This document shows positions 1 through 7,132 of a DNA stretch of 64,000 nt, one piece after another. Position numbers and translations under genes: made by a program. How positions within the stretch are numbered: the first letter of the stretch is position 1; the number at the start of each line of letters is the position of its first letter. The stretch comes from an uncultured Dehalococcoidia bacterium (lineage in GTDB: Bacteria > Chloroflexota > Dehalococcoidia > Dehalococcoidales > UBA1222), in contig CAIMVG010000020.1 of the NCBI GenBank assembly GCA_903844845.1, forward strand, positions 62,001-126,000. The letters are read 5' to 3'. The notes beneath the pieces were generated by a model. That model did no database searches. It had not been told where the DNA came from and saw nothing but the letters and a program-made list of their open reading frames with translations.

Positions 1-2397
1 GTAGGTTTTGATGGGAAGGCGTTCTTCCGGTGGCGTTTCCATGACGCTCATGTCGCGGACCCCCACGAGCGAAAGGTTAAGCGTGCGGGGGATAGGGGTG
101 GCCGAGAGGGTCAGCACGTCTACTTCCCGGCGCATCCGCTTGAAATGCTCTTTATGGCTGACGCCGAAGCGCTGCTCTTCGTCTATGACCAGCAAGCCGA
201 GGTCCTTGAATGTGACGTCTTTTTGAATCAGCCGGTGTGTTCCGATGGCTATGTCCACCGAACCGTCGGCGATCCCGGCGATTATCTCTTTCTGTTCGCC
301 TGCGCTTTTAAAGCGGCTAAGGGATTCGATCCGCACCGGAAATGCGGCCAGCCGTTCCTTGAAAGTCGTGTAATGCTGCTGGGCCAGAACAGTGGTCGGA
401 ACCAGTATCGCCACCTGCTTGTCATCCATGACCGCCTTGAACGCGGCGCGCAGGGCTACCTCGGTTTTTCCGTATCCCACGTCGCCGCATATCAGCCTGT
501 CCATGGGGCGCGCATGGGACATGTCTTCCTTCACCTGGACGATGGCGGTCAGCTGGTCGGGAGTTTCCACATACGGGAAAGAAGCCTCAAGTTCGATCTG
601 CCAGGTGTTGTCCGGCGAGTAAGCGAAACCGGGCGCAACCTCGCGTGCCGCATAGATATTGAGCAATTCTTCGGCGATATCTTCCGCCGATGCCCGCGCC
701 TTCTCCTTGCTCTTGACCCATTCCAGGCTGCCCAGGCGGCTCAGTGAAGGCGGATGGTCCCCGGCCCCGATATAACGGCCTACCCGGTCTATCTGATCGG
801 TAGGCACGTAGAGGCGGTCGCCGGACGCGTAATCGAGCAGCATGTATTCCCGGGTCATGCCGCCCGCGCTCATGGTTATAACACCGGAGAATTTCCCTAT
901 GCCGTGTTCGATATGCACCACGTAATCGCCCGGTTTTATGTCAACATAAAGCTTGTGATGCGCGACGGGCCTGCGCTTCGCCTGCCTCTGTTGTTTGAGG
1001 AACCCGAATAATTCGCTGTCGGTAAAAAGAAAAACACTGCTGCCCAGTTCCCAGCCGTGTGCGAGAAGCCCCTGGACCAGAGTTAAGGAACCTTTGACGG
1101 GCAGGTTGTCTATTTCATCGACCACCCCGGCGCTGAGGCCTTCTTTCGCGATCAATTCCGCCAGGCGCCCCGCCTGGTGACTGACGGCGATCACCCGCTT
1201 TTTGTCGGCGATGAGGCCTTTGACCCTTTCTATCCATGCAGGAAGCTGGCCGGCATAACTGTGCGCCGGGCTGAAATCGATCTTGAGGGCTTCGCTCCCG
1301 GCGGCGGGCGCGAGGTCCGAGAATTCCAGCCTTCTGGACCGGATAAGGCCCGTTTCCAGTTCGTCCCAGGTGAAATAGGGCCGTGGGAAATTCGAGGGCA
1401 ATTCCCGGGCAGCCAGCCTCTGTTCGAACACCGGGCGAGCTTCGTCGTCCAGAAAACGGGCTTCCTCTTTGATACGGCCGGGTTCATCCAGGACCATAAG
1501 GCAGCCCGGAGGCAGGTAACTTAAAAAAGTGTCTTCGTTGAAAAGCGCCGCGTAAAAGGAAGGTGATTCCGGCAGATGCCCGGCGTTGAAGAGTTCGATG
1601 TCCCTCTCGAAGGCGAGCCGCGATTCGTCATTCAACTCATTCAGGATGCCCGGAGCGAGGTTTTTGTTGACACTGGAGCCGTCTCCGACGAAAAACGGCG
1701 CCATCTCCGAGGCCGGGCCTATTTCTATGGACTCGACCTGCTTCAAAGAACGCTGGCTTGTCGGTTCGAACAGCCGCAGGCTTTCGACGCTGTTGCCGAA
1801 AAACTCCACTCTGACCGGCATCTCCAGGGTCGGTGGATACACGTCGAGTATCCCCCCGCGACGGCTAAGGCTCCCGGGCACTTCTACGAGGCTCTCGGTA
1901 TGATAACCGAGGGCCCCCAGGCGGGCTGCCAGGTTGACGGGGTCTGCCTCCATACCCTTGCCGAGTGTTATCCAGCCTGTCCGGAACAACTGCGACGCGG
2001 GCAATTTTTGAAGAAAGGCAGGTACCGAAGTGATTACCAGGAGGGGCGGACCATCCGGCGACGGTTTTGAGAGATGTGAAAGAACGCGCAGTCGGTCAAG
2101 CTCCCCCGCGGGGTCGGAACTGAGCCGGGTATACGGGAGGCCGTCGGGTTCCGGCAGCTGCAGGATATTGGGTAAATCACACCAGGCGGCGATCTGTTCA
2201 CCAAGCCGCCGGCTCTTGTCAGGTTGGGCGGTTATTATAACGAGAGGACGCTTCAGGTCCCTGTAGATAGCCGCCAGCAGGTAGGCTTTCGCCCCTTCAG
2301 CCGCTTCAACCGAAACGCTCTCTTTTGCAAGCTTTTCAAGGAGGCGCCTGTAGGAGGGCATCTCCCGGGCCAGTTCAACGAGTTTGCCTATCTTCAA
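1..2397 (-). CDS. mfd: Transcription-repair coupling factor Mfd (3' part cut off by window edge)
   Basis: ATP-dependent DNA translocase that removes stalled RNA polymerase and recruits UvrA to transcription-blocking lesions. I translated the minus strand by hand: 799 in-frame codons without a stop. In order it shows a UvrB-like N-terminal region, the CarD-like RNA-polymerase-interaction domain ([19 protein letters not shown], around 950-910), the helicase Walker A motif GDVGYGKTE (around 500-480), the DEEQRFG box (around 190) and the SATPIPRTL motif III near the end. The family is usually about 1,150 residues, so roughly the last third lies outside the window. The start is uncertain: a TTG at 2397 directly precedes [18 protein letters not shown], which aligns with typical Mfd N-termini, but no clear Shine-Dalgarno is visible and the frame stays open upstream. 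It is divergent from proB. Confidence 0.93.
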   Translation of the reverse strand, partial: MKIGKLVELAREMPSYRRLLEKLAKESVSVEAAEGAKAYLLAAIYRDLKRPLVIITAQPDKSRRLGEQIAAWCDLPNILQLPEPDGLPYTRLSSDPAGELDRLRVLSHLSKPSPDGPPLLVITSVPAFLQKLPASQLFRTGWITLGKGMEADPVNLAARLGALGYHTESLVEVPGSLSRRGGILDVYPPTLEMPVRVEFFGNSVESLRLFEPTSQRSLKQVESIEIGPASEMAPFFVGDGSSVNKNLAPGILNELNDESRLAFERDIELFNAGHLPESPSFYAALFNEDTFLSYLPPGCLMVLDEPGRIKEEARFLDDEARPVFEQRLAARELPSNFPRPYFTWDELETGLIRSRRLEFSDLAPAAGSEALKIDFSPAHSYAGQLPAWIERVKGLIADKKRVIAVSHQAGRLAELIAKEGLSAGVVDEIDNLPVKGSLTLVQGLLAHGWELGSSVFLFTDSELFGFLKQQRQAKRRPVAHHKLYVDIKPGDYVVHIEHGIGKFSGVITMSAGGMTREYMLLDYASGDRLYVPTDQIDRVGRYIGAGDHPPSLSRLGSLEWVKSKEKARASAEDIAEELLNIYAAREVAPGFAYSPDNTWQIELEASFPYVETPDQLTAIVQVKEDMSHARPMDRLICGDVGYGKTEVALRAAFKAVMDDKQVAILVPTTVLAQQHYTTFKERLAAFPVRIESLSRFKSAGEQKEIIAGIADGSVDIAIGTHRLIQKDVTFKDLGLLVIDEEQRFGVSHKEHFKRMRREVDVLTLSATPIPRTLNLSLVGVRDMSVMETPPEERLPIKTY

Positions 2398-2496
2398 TAA
2401 ATCACCAAATACGTAAAGACCGCTCAGAAACTGACCGGCCGATAAACATATTCTACCAGAACCCCGGAGAGTGCGCACAAAATGCGGGTGAGCACA

Positions 2497-2538
2497 AGGG
2501 GCCGCCTCCCGGGTAGTGATACGCCCGGGACGGCCCCT
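2497..2538. repeat. Strong hairpin between divergent mfd and proB
   Basis: Inverted repeat. AGGGGCCG (2497-2504) pairs with CGGCCCCT (2531-2538), and inside it TCCCGGG (2507-2513) pairs with CCCGGGA (2524-2530), leaving a CC bulge and a 10-nt loop. It has no U-tract on either side. It lies upstream of the proB promoter and probably in the mfd leader, so it may act on mfd mRNA or insulate the two transcription units. Confidence 0.6.
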
Positions 2539-2539
2539 G

Positions 2540-2569
2540 TTGTTCAGGCATCGACAAGATTGCTATAAT
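2540..2569 (+). promoter_or_regulatory. Candidate sigma70 promoter of proB
   Basis: A perfect TATAAT at 2564-2569 has a weak TTGTTC at 2540-2545 upstream (18-bp spacer). The proB ATG is 16 bp after the -10 box and lacks a Shine-Dalgarno, so the 5' leader would be only about 10 nt. The complementary strand here also reads TATTATAG, which might serve mfd. Confidence 0.55.
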
Positions 2570-2585
2570 AACCCACAATACCGAT

Positions 2586-3737
2586 ATGAATACTGGAACT
2601 CAGGCATACAAACGGATAGTTATTAAATTAGGCACCAGTCTCCTGACCGGAGGCAGCGACCACCTGGACAAGGAAATCATGTCCCGCCTGGGCAGCCAGG
2701 TGGCGGCCATCCATGACGACGGGGCTGAAGTGGTTATCGTAACTTCCGGCGCGGTGGCAGCCGGGCGGCACTGTCTCAAATCCAATCACTCTCTCAAGGG
2801 AGTGCCGCTCCGCCAGGTGCTAGCCGCCGTCGGCCAGGCCAGGCTGATGCAAACCTATGAAGAGATTTTCGACAGGCACAACATCACCGTGGCACAGGCC
2901 CTGCTGACCCGGGCGGACATCGCGGACCGTTCGGGTTACCTGAACGCGCGCAATACCTTCATGAGCCTGATGGAGACCGGCATCGTCGGCATAGTCAACG
3001 AAAACGACGTCGTGGCAGTCGATGAACTGGTCGAATCACGCTTCGGAGACAATGACAACCTCTCCGCGATGGTTGCAAACCTGGTGGACGCAGACCTTCT
3101 GGTGATCCTGACGGACATAGCTGGACTCTTCACCGCAGACCCCCATGTTCACCCTGAAGCCTGCCTGATCCACGAAGTGTGCAATATCGATGCGGCCATC
3201 GATGCGATGGCAGGGGATTCAGCCGGAAAACTGGGCACCGGGGGCATGTCCACCAAGATCGAGGCAGCCCGCCTGGCGACGGCATCAGGGGTGACCGTAA
3301 TCATCGCGGACGGCCGCGAACTCGAAGTTATAACCCGTCTTGCACGGGGCGAGGCCATAGGCACGCGCTTTATCCCCGCGGCAAGCAAGATGGAAAGCCG
3401 GGCCCGGTGGATGCTGGCGGGGCTGTGCACACGCGGCTGCCTGGTCGTCGACGACGGCGCCGTCACGGCGCTCACCGAACAGAACAAGAGCCTCCTCCCG
3501 GCCGGTGTCAAAGAGGTCCGGGGCGAATGGGAACGCGGCGAAATCGTAGACATATGCACCCTGAACGGAGCCAGGATTGCGACAGGCATTACCAATTACG
3601 GCTCCCGCGACGCCTTTTCGTTGAAAGGGGTACATTCCGGACAGATCACCCAGCAATTAGGATACGACTACGGCGCAGAAATAATACACCGCAACAATAT
3701 GGTATTGATCCACAGGAGGGCCGATGGCACTGGGTAA
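2586..3737 (+). CDS. proB: Glutamate 5-kinase ProB
   Basis: Phosphorylates L-glutamate to gamma-glutamyl phosphate, the first and normally feedback-controlled step of proline synthesis. The 383-residue protein has an amino-acid-kinase domain (about 1-260) with KLGTS at residues 14-18, the VNENDVV and FGDNDNLSA substrate motifs, and GTGGMSTKIEAA. A C-terminal PUA domain follows (about 280-365), giving the length of the PUA-containing ProB class (E. coli 367 residues). It starts almost leaderless behind TATAAT. Its 3' end overlaps a 90-codon ORF by 14 nt, and proA follows, so a proB-orf-proA operon is evident. Confidence 0.95.
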   Translation: MNTGTQAYKRIVIKLGTSLLTGGSDHLDKEIMSRLGSQVAAIHDDGAEVVIVTSGAVAAGRHCLKSNHSLKGVPLRQVLAAVGQARLMQTYEEIFDRHNITVAQALLTRADIADRSGYLNARNTFMSLMETGIVGIVNENDVVAVDELVESRFGDNDNLSAMVANLVDADLLVILTDIAGLFTADPHVHPEACLIHEVCNIDAAIDAMAGDSAGKLGTGGMSTKIEAARLATASGVTVIIADGRELEVITRLARGEAIGTRFIPAASKMESRARWMLAGLCTRGCLVVDDGAVTALTEQNKSLLPAGVKEVRGEWERGEIVDICTLNGARIATGITNYGSRDAFSLKGVHSGQITQQLGYDYGAEIIHRNNMVLIHRRADGTG

Positions 3738-3996
3738 ACTGTACGACGCGCACAACGCCGAACTGCTGGTCGGCGTGGACTACCGGCTATTCGACGAAAC
3801 GGACAACAACTGGTGGGGAGAATTGACCCTTACCGATTACAAACGGCTCCCGGACGGCAACGGATATATCCTCGAACTGGCCGACGGCCGTAAAGGCCGC
3901 TGCGCGATGACGCGCAAGGTCAACAAAGCCATCTCGGGGCTTTTACCGCTGCATTGTTTCCGGTTCCGCGGAAACGGCAGCCTAAGTAATGTCTGA
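3724..3996 (+). CDS. Small uncharacterised protein between proB and proA
   Basis: A 90-residue ORF starting inside the end of proB (14-nt overlap) with a good Shine-Dalgarno (GGAGGG, 3715-3720), which suggests translational coupling. The sequence (ALGKLYDAHNAELL, then NNWWGELTL, LPDGNGYILELADGR) looks like a small all-beta domain with no signal peptide or membrane segment. I do not recognise the family. Its position suggests co-expression with proline synthesis, but nothing in the sequence shows a function. Confidence 0.7.
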   Translation: MALGKLYDAHNAELLVGVDYRLFDETDNNWWGELTLTDYKRLPDGNGYILELADGRKGRCAMTRKVNKAISGLLPLHCFRFRGNGSLSNV

Positions 3997-4065
3997 CCGT
4001 ATGTTGACCGGCGGGTGAAAACCGGGGGCGGCTGCCGGCGCAAAAAGCCTTCGGGGAGAAAAACC

Positions 4066-5340
4066 ATGGTAAAAGAATTCGACGAACTGGCATCAAAGGG
4101 AAGGCTGGCCAAAGAAGCCTCCGCGAAACTCGCCTGCCTGTCCACCGAGATAAAAAACCGCGCATTGAAAGAAATTGCAGCCGGGCTTATCAAGTCTGCC
4201 CCGGAAATCCTCGATGCCAACCGCCGGGATTATGACCAAGCCAGTAAGAGCGGGCTCGACCCGGCGATGCTGGACCGCTTGATGCTCAACGAAGCGCGCA
4301 TCAAGGCCATCGCGGCCGACGTTGAAACTGTGGCGGCCTTGCCCGACCCCGTGGGCGAGGTCTTCGATATGCGGACCATGCCCAACGGGCTCCTTGTCGG
4401 CAAAAAGCGCGTGCCCATGGGCGTCATCGGCGCTATATACGAGAGCCGGCCCAACGTGACGGTCGACATAGCCGCCCTGTGCCTCAAATCCGGGAATGCC
4501 GTGATCCTGCGCGGAGGTAAAGAAACCCTGCGTTCCAATATCGCACTGGCGAAAACGGTGGCCGAAGCTTTGCATACTGCCGGGATACCCGCCGGGGCAG
4601 TGCAGTTGATCGAAGGCACCGACCGCGCCCTGGTCAACGAACTTCTCAAGATGAGGGACGTCATCGATATGGTGATACCGAGGGGGGGCGCCGGTCTGAT
4701 CAAGTTTGTCCGCGAGAATGCCTCCATGCCAGTCATAGCGGGTGGCATAGGTGTTTGCCATACGTTTATCGACCGCAGCGCGGACCAGGAAAAAGCGGCT
4801 GCCATAGTTTTCAACGCCAAGGTGCAGAGGCCGACGGTCTGCAACGCCCTGGACACGGTGCTGGTACACCGGGAAGTCGCCGGGGAATACCTCCCGAAAA
4901 TGGCTGCCGAACTCGGGCGGGCGGGCGTAGAACTTCGCTGTGACGAAGCCTCTCTGGCTATTTTGAAGAATACAGCCGGTTTGAAACTGGTACCTGCTGC
5001 GCCGGAAGACTGGGGCAAGGAATTTCTGGCCCTGGTTGCCGCCGTGAAGGTGGTCGACAGCCTCAACGGCGCACTCCAGCATATCCGGCAGTACGGGTCA
5101 GGCCATTCGGAAGCCATCATCACCGAGGACTACACTTCTGCGATGCGCTTCCTAAATGAAGTCGATGCCGCGGCAGTTTATGTCAACGCCAGCACGCGGT
5201 TTACCGACGGAAGCCAGTTCGGGCTGGGGGCGGAACTCGGTATCAGCACGCAGAAGATGCATGCGCGCGGCCCGATGGGCCTGAAAGAAATAACCTCGTA
5301 TAAATGGATAATTTTCGGCAGCGGCCAGGTAAGGCCCTAG
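4066..5340 (+). CDS. proA: Glutamate-5-semialdehyde dehydrogenase ProA
   Basis: NADPH-dependent reduction of gamma-glutamyl phosphate to glutamate-5-semialdehyde, the second step of proline synthesis. At 424 residues it matches E. coli ProA (417). It has the aldehyde-dehydrogenase fold with GVIGAIYESRPNVT, a nucleotide-binding segment around GNAVILRGGKE, the catalytic cysteine Cys259 in QRPTVCNALDT, and the C-terminal RGPMGLKEITSYKW signature. ATG 4066 was chosen because GGGGAG lies 8 nt upstream; the in-frame upstream ATG at 4015 would add a low-complexity basic stretch. Its TAG ends at 5340, and the opposing rph stop begins at 5341, so the two genes meet tail to tail with no spacer and no visible terminator. 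Confidence 0.96.
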   Translation: MVKEFDELASKGRLAKEASAKLACLSTEIKNRALKEIAAGLIKSAPEILDANRRDYDQASKSGLDPAMLDRLMLNEARIKAIAADVETVAALPDPVGEVFDMRTMPNGLLVGKKRVPMGVIGAIYESRPNVTVDIAALCLKSGNAVILRGGKETLRSNIALAKTVAEALHTAGIPAGAVQLIEGTDRALVNELLKMRDVIDMVIPRGGAGLIKFVRENASMPVIAGGIGVCHTFIDRSADQEKAAAIVFNAKVQRPTVCNALDTVLVHREVAGEYLPKMAAELGRAGVELRCDEASLAILKNTAGLKLVPAAPEDWGKEFLALVAAVKVVDSLNGALQHIRQYGSGHSEAIITEDYTSAMRFLNEVDAAAVYVNASTRFTDGSQFGLGAELGISTQKMHARGPMGLKEITSYKWIIFGSGQVRP

Positions 5341-6072
5341 CTATCTTACTTTCAGCCGGTCTATGGCTGACTGCTGGGCGATAAACAGCTGTTTGATGCC
5401 TTTTTGGGCGAGCCCCAGCATGCCGTCCAGGCTTTCCCGTGAAAAAGGCTTGGTCTCGGCAGTCCCCTGTATCTCCACCAGTTCGCCTTCTTTAGTCATC
5501 GCCACATTGAAATCGGCCTCGGCGACGCAATCTTCGTCATAACACAGGTCCAGCAGCATGGTGCCCCTGACGATCCCCACGCTGGTCGCTGCGACTGCGC
5601 TTTTGAGAGGGATCGAGGAAATCACGCCCATATTCGCCAGCGTTTGTAGGGCCTGGTAAAGGGCAACATAAGCCCCGGTTATCGAAGCGGTGCGGGTCCC
5701 CCCGTCGGCCTGGAGCACGTCGCAGTCCACGACAAGGCTCCGTTCTCCGAGTTCGGACAGGTCTGTGACCGCCCTGAGGGAACGGCCGATGAGCCGTTGG
5801 ATCTCATGGCTGCGGCCGGACACCCGTCCCTGGGTGGAATCCCGGGGACTGCGGGTCAGCGTGGCCCTGGGCAGCATGGAGTATTCAGCGGTGATCCAGC
5901 CGGTCCCGCCGCCCTTCAGGAATTGAGGCACTTTCTCTTCAACACTCACCGAACAGGCAACGCGGGTCTTGCCGAGTTCGATAAGGACGGACCCCTCTGC
6001 AAAACTTTGAAACCCGGGAGTGATGCTGACGGGGCGTAATTCGTCGAAAGAGCGGCTGTCGATTCGTTTCAT
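5341..6072 (-). CDS. rph: Ribonuclease PH
   Basis: Phosphorolytic 3'-5' exoribonuclease that trims tRNA 3' ends. The 243-residue protein has RNase PH hallmarks: SVEEKVPQFL, GWITAEYSMLPRAT, SGRSHEIQRLIGRSLRA, DCDVLQADGGTRTASITGA, and the C-terminal half with GMLGLAQKGI. ATG 6072 (MKRIDSRSFDELRP) fits family N-termini; an in-frame ATG at 6114 would add 14 residues and is less likely. Transcription converges on proA with directly abutting stop codons. Confidence 0.95.
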   Translation of the reverse strand: MKRIDSRSFDELRPVSITPGFQSFAEGSVLIELGKTRVACSVSVEEKVPQFLKGGGTGWITAEYSMLPRATLTRSPRDSTQGRVSGRSHEIQRLIGRSLRAVTDLSELGERSLVVDCDVLQADGGTRTASITGAYVALYQALQTLANMGVISSIPLKSAVAATSVGIVRGTMLLDLCYDEDCVAEADFNVAMTKEGELVEIQGTAETKPFSRESLDGMLGLAQKGIKQLFIAQQSAIDRLKVR

Positions 6073-6203
6073 AATAATAATCTTTCTGGCCTGAAAATCA
6101 GCCAAGTATAACATCGAACTGAAAACCAGCGCAATAAAACCAGTACGGTAAATCCATTTCGCTTGTCGGATAGAGATATAAGGCCATATCTGCTTATTTC
6201 CGC

Positions 6204-6297
6204 TATTACATCAACGTCTATTACATATTACGTATTACTATTACAATGGCATATCTATTGCAATGCAGATTATATGGTTGTATTATTATTAGTAATA
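6204..6297. repeat. Cluster of TATTAC direct repeats (possible operator)
   Basis: Five TATTAC hexamers lie in direct orientation at 6204, 6219, 6226, 6233 and 6239, with an inverted copy (GTAATA) at 6292, in an AT-rich gap between rph and a small wHTH-like gene. Start-to-start spacings are 15, 7, 7 and 6 bp. Short phased repeats next to a DNA-binding-type gene suggest an operator, but base composition alone could give some of them. Confidence 0.45.
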
Positions 6298-6314
6298 GAT
6301 TAAATCGGGGTTAG

Positions 6315-6758
6315 GTGAGCCAATTGAAAAACGAATCGGTCATGAGGCTGCTCAAAGAAACCGAACACGACATCGCTGTTAAAAGGACCGAGTTAAACGA
6401 CCTGGAAGCCCTGGCCAGGATGCTGCGCCGACAGGCAGCCGGCGAGGCTAAACTTGAGGCGGTCCAAGTACTCCCGTCCATAGATGCCCCCCGCCGTCCG
6501 TCAACACCCCTGAGCGATTTTATCATAGGTTTTTTAGGCCCTGGCCCTCGAAGTTTCGCAGAAGTGAAACAGGCGGCGGACAACGCTGGGTTAACTGCAT
6601 TTACAAAACATCCCGGGCAAACTGTAAACATGGCCCTGTCAGGCCTGAAACACAAGGGGTTTGCGGATAACGATTCAGGCAAATGGCGGTTGACGGGCCC
6701 ATCGATCGATGCGGAAATAGAAGTATCGAAACAGGCACGCTTTCCTTCCGTTTTATAG
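6315..6758 (+). CDS. Small coiled-coil plus winged-helix-like protein
   Basis: A 147-residue protein with a GTG start and GGGG about 5 nt upstream. Residues ~1-45 are charged and helical (SVMRLLKETEHDIAVKRTELNDL written in part), likely a coiled coil. After a proline-rich linker, residues ~65-125 (FIIGFLGPGPRSFAEVKQAA, then VNMALSGLKHKGFA, WRL) resemble a winged-helix domain. No specific family is recognised. The TATTAC repeats lie just upstream and may be its operator, which would make it an autoregulator; this is inference. Confidence 0.7.
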   Translation: MSQLKNESVMRLLKETEHDIAVKRTELNDLEALARMLRRQAAGEAKLEAVQVLPSIDAPRRPSTPLSDFIIGFLGPGPRSFAEVKQAADNAGLTAFTKHPGQTVNMALSGLKHKGFADNDSGKWRLTGPSIDAEIEVSKQARFPSVL

Positions 6759-6781
6759 TCAAAATGCGGAAATCCGCCGTC

Positions 6782-6809
6782 TTGTCCCCGTGTACTGAAG
6801 TGCTATAAT
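6782..6809 (+). promoter_or_regulatory. Candidate sigma70 promoter
   Basis: TTGTCC (6782-6787), 16-bp spacer, TATAAT (6804-6809), followed by a leader of about 35 nt and the Shine-Dalgarno GAGGAG before the small membrane protein. Confidence 0.65.
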
Positions 6810-6850
6810 CTAGGGGCTATCGGAATAACGCTGTTTTTGAGGAGATTTTC

Positions 6851-7060
6851 ATGATGCATTGGGGTCCTTTCGGGTGGTTCTTCGGCAGCGCGTTCGGCGC
6901 TGTGGGATTTCTTGTTAGCCTGGCTGTATTTTTTCTGCCGACCATCATCGCCGTCGCCCGCCACCACCGCAACACCCTGGCCATCTTCCTCGTCAATTTC
7001 TTCCTCGGCTGGACCGGCATCGGCTGGATCGCCTGCCTTATCTGGTCTGTGATCCGGTAA
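6851..7060 (+). CDS. Superinfection-immunity (Imm) family small membrane protein
   Basis: A 69-residue integral membrane protein. It matches the bacterial family named after T4 Imm: two hydrophobic segments around the conserved FLPTIIAVARHHRN and FLVNFFLGWTGIGWIACLIW. T4 Imm blocks DNA entry of superinfecting phage, but most chromosomal members are uncharacterised and ordinary-looking, so an anti-phage role is only suggested by the family name. GAGGAG lies 8 nt before ATG 6851 (a second ATG follows directly). It is a monocistronic unit with its own promoter and terminator. Confidence 0.85.
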   Translation: MMHWGPFGWFFGSAFGAVGFLVSLAVFFLPTIIAVARHHRNTLAIFLVNFFLGWTGIGWIACLIWSVIR

Positions 7061-7083
7061 ACGGGCAATACTCCTGAAAGCCA

Positions 7084-7119
7084 AGAGCCGCCATCTAAAG
7101 ATGGCGGCTCTTTTTTTTG
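7084..7119 (+). terminator. Rho-independent terminator
   Basis: A 12-bp perfect stem (AGAGCCGCCATC with GATGGCGGCTCT, TAAA loop) followed by eight T residues. It ends the Imm-family gene. In the other direction it may also block the minus-strand operon that ends at 7133, though the U-tract there is poor. Confidence 0.93.
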
Positions 7120-7132
7120 TTGCGTGCCTCAA

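Noticed and set aside
145-747. Long plus-strand ORF at the window start.
   Set aside because: It is antisense to mfd, whose minus-strand translation shows all helicase motifs.
4093-5082. 329-codon minus-strand ORF inside proA.
   Set aside because: Pure antisense shadow of the proA reading frame; no family features or ribosome-binding site.
6121-6310. AT-rich region with repeats as a possible replication origin.
   Set aside because: No DnaA boxes and no dnaA/dnaN genes nearby; an operator is a simpler reading.
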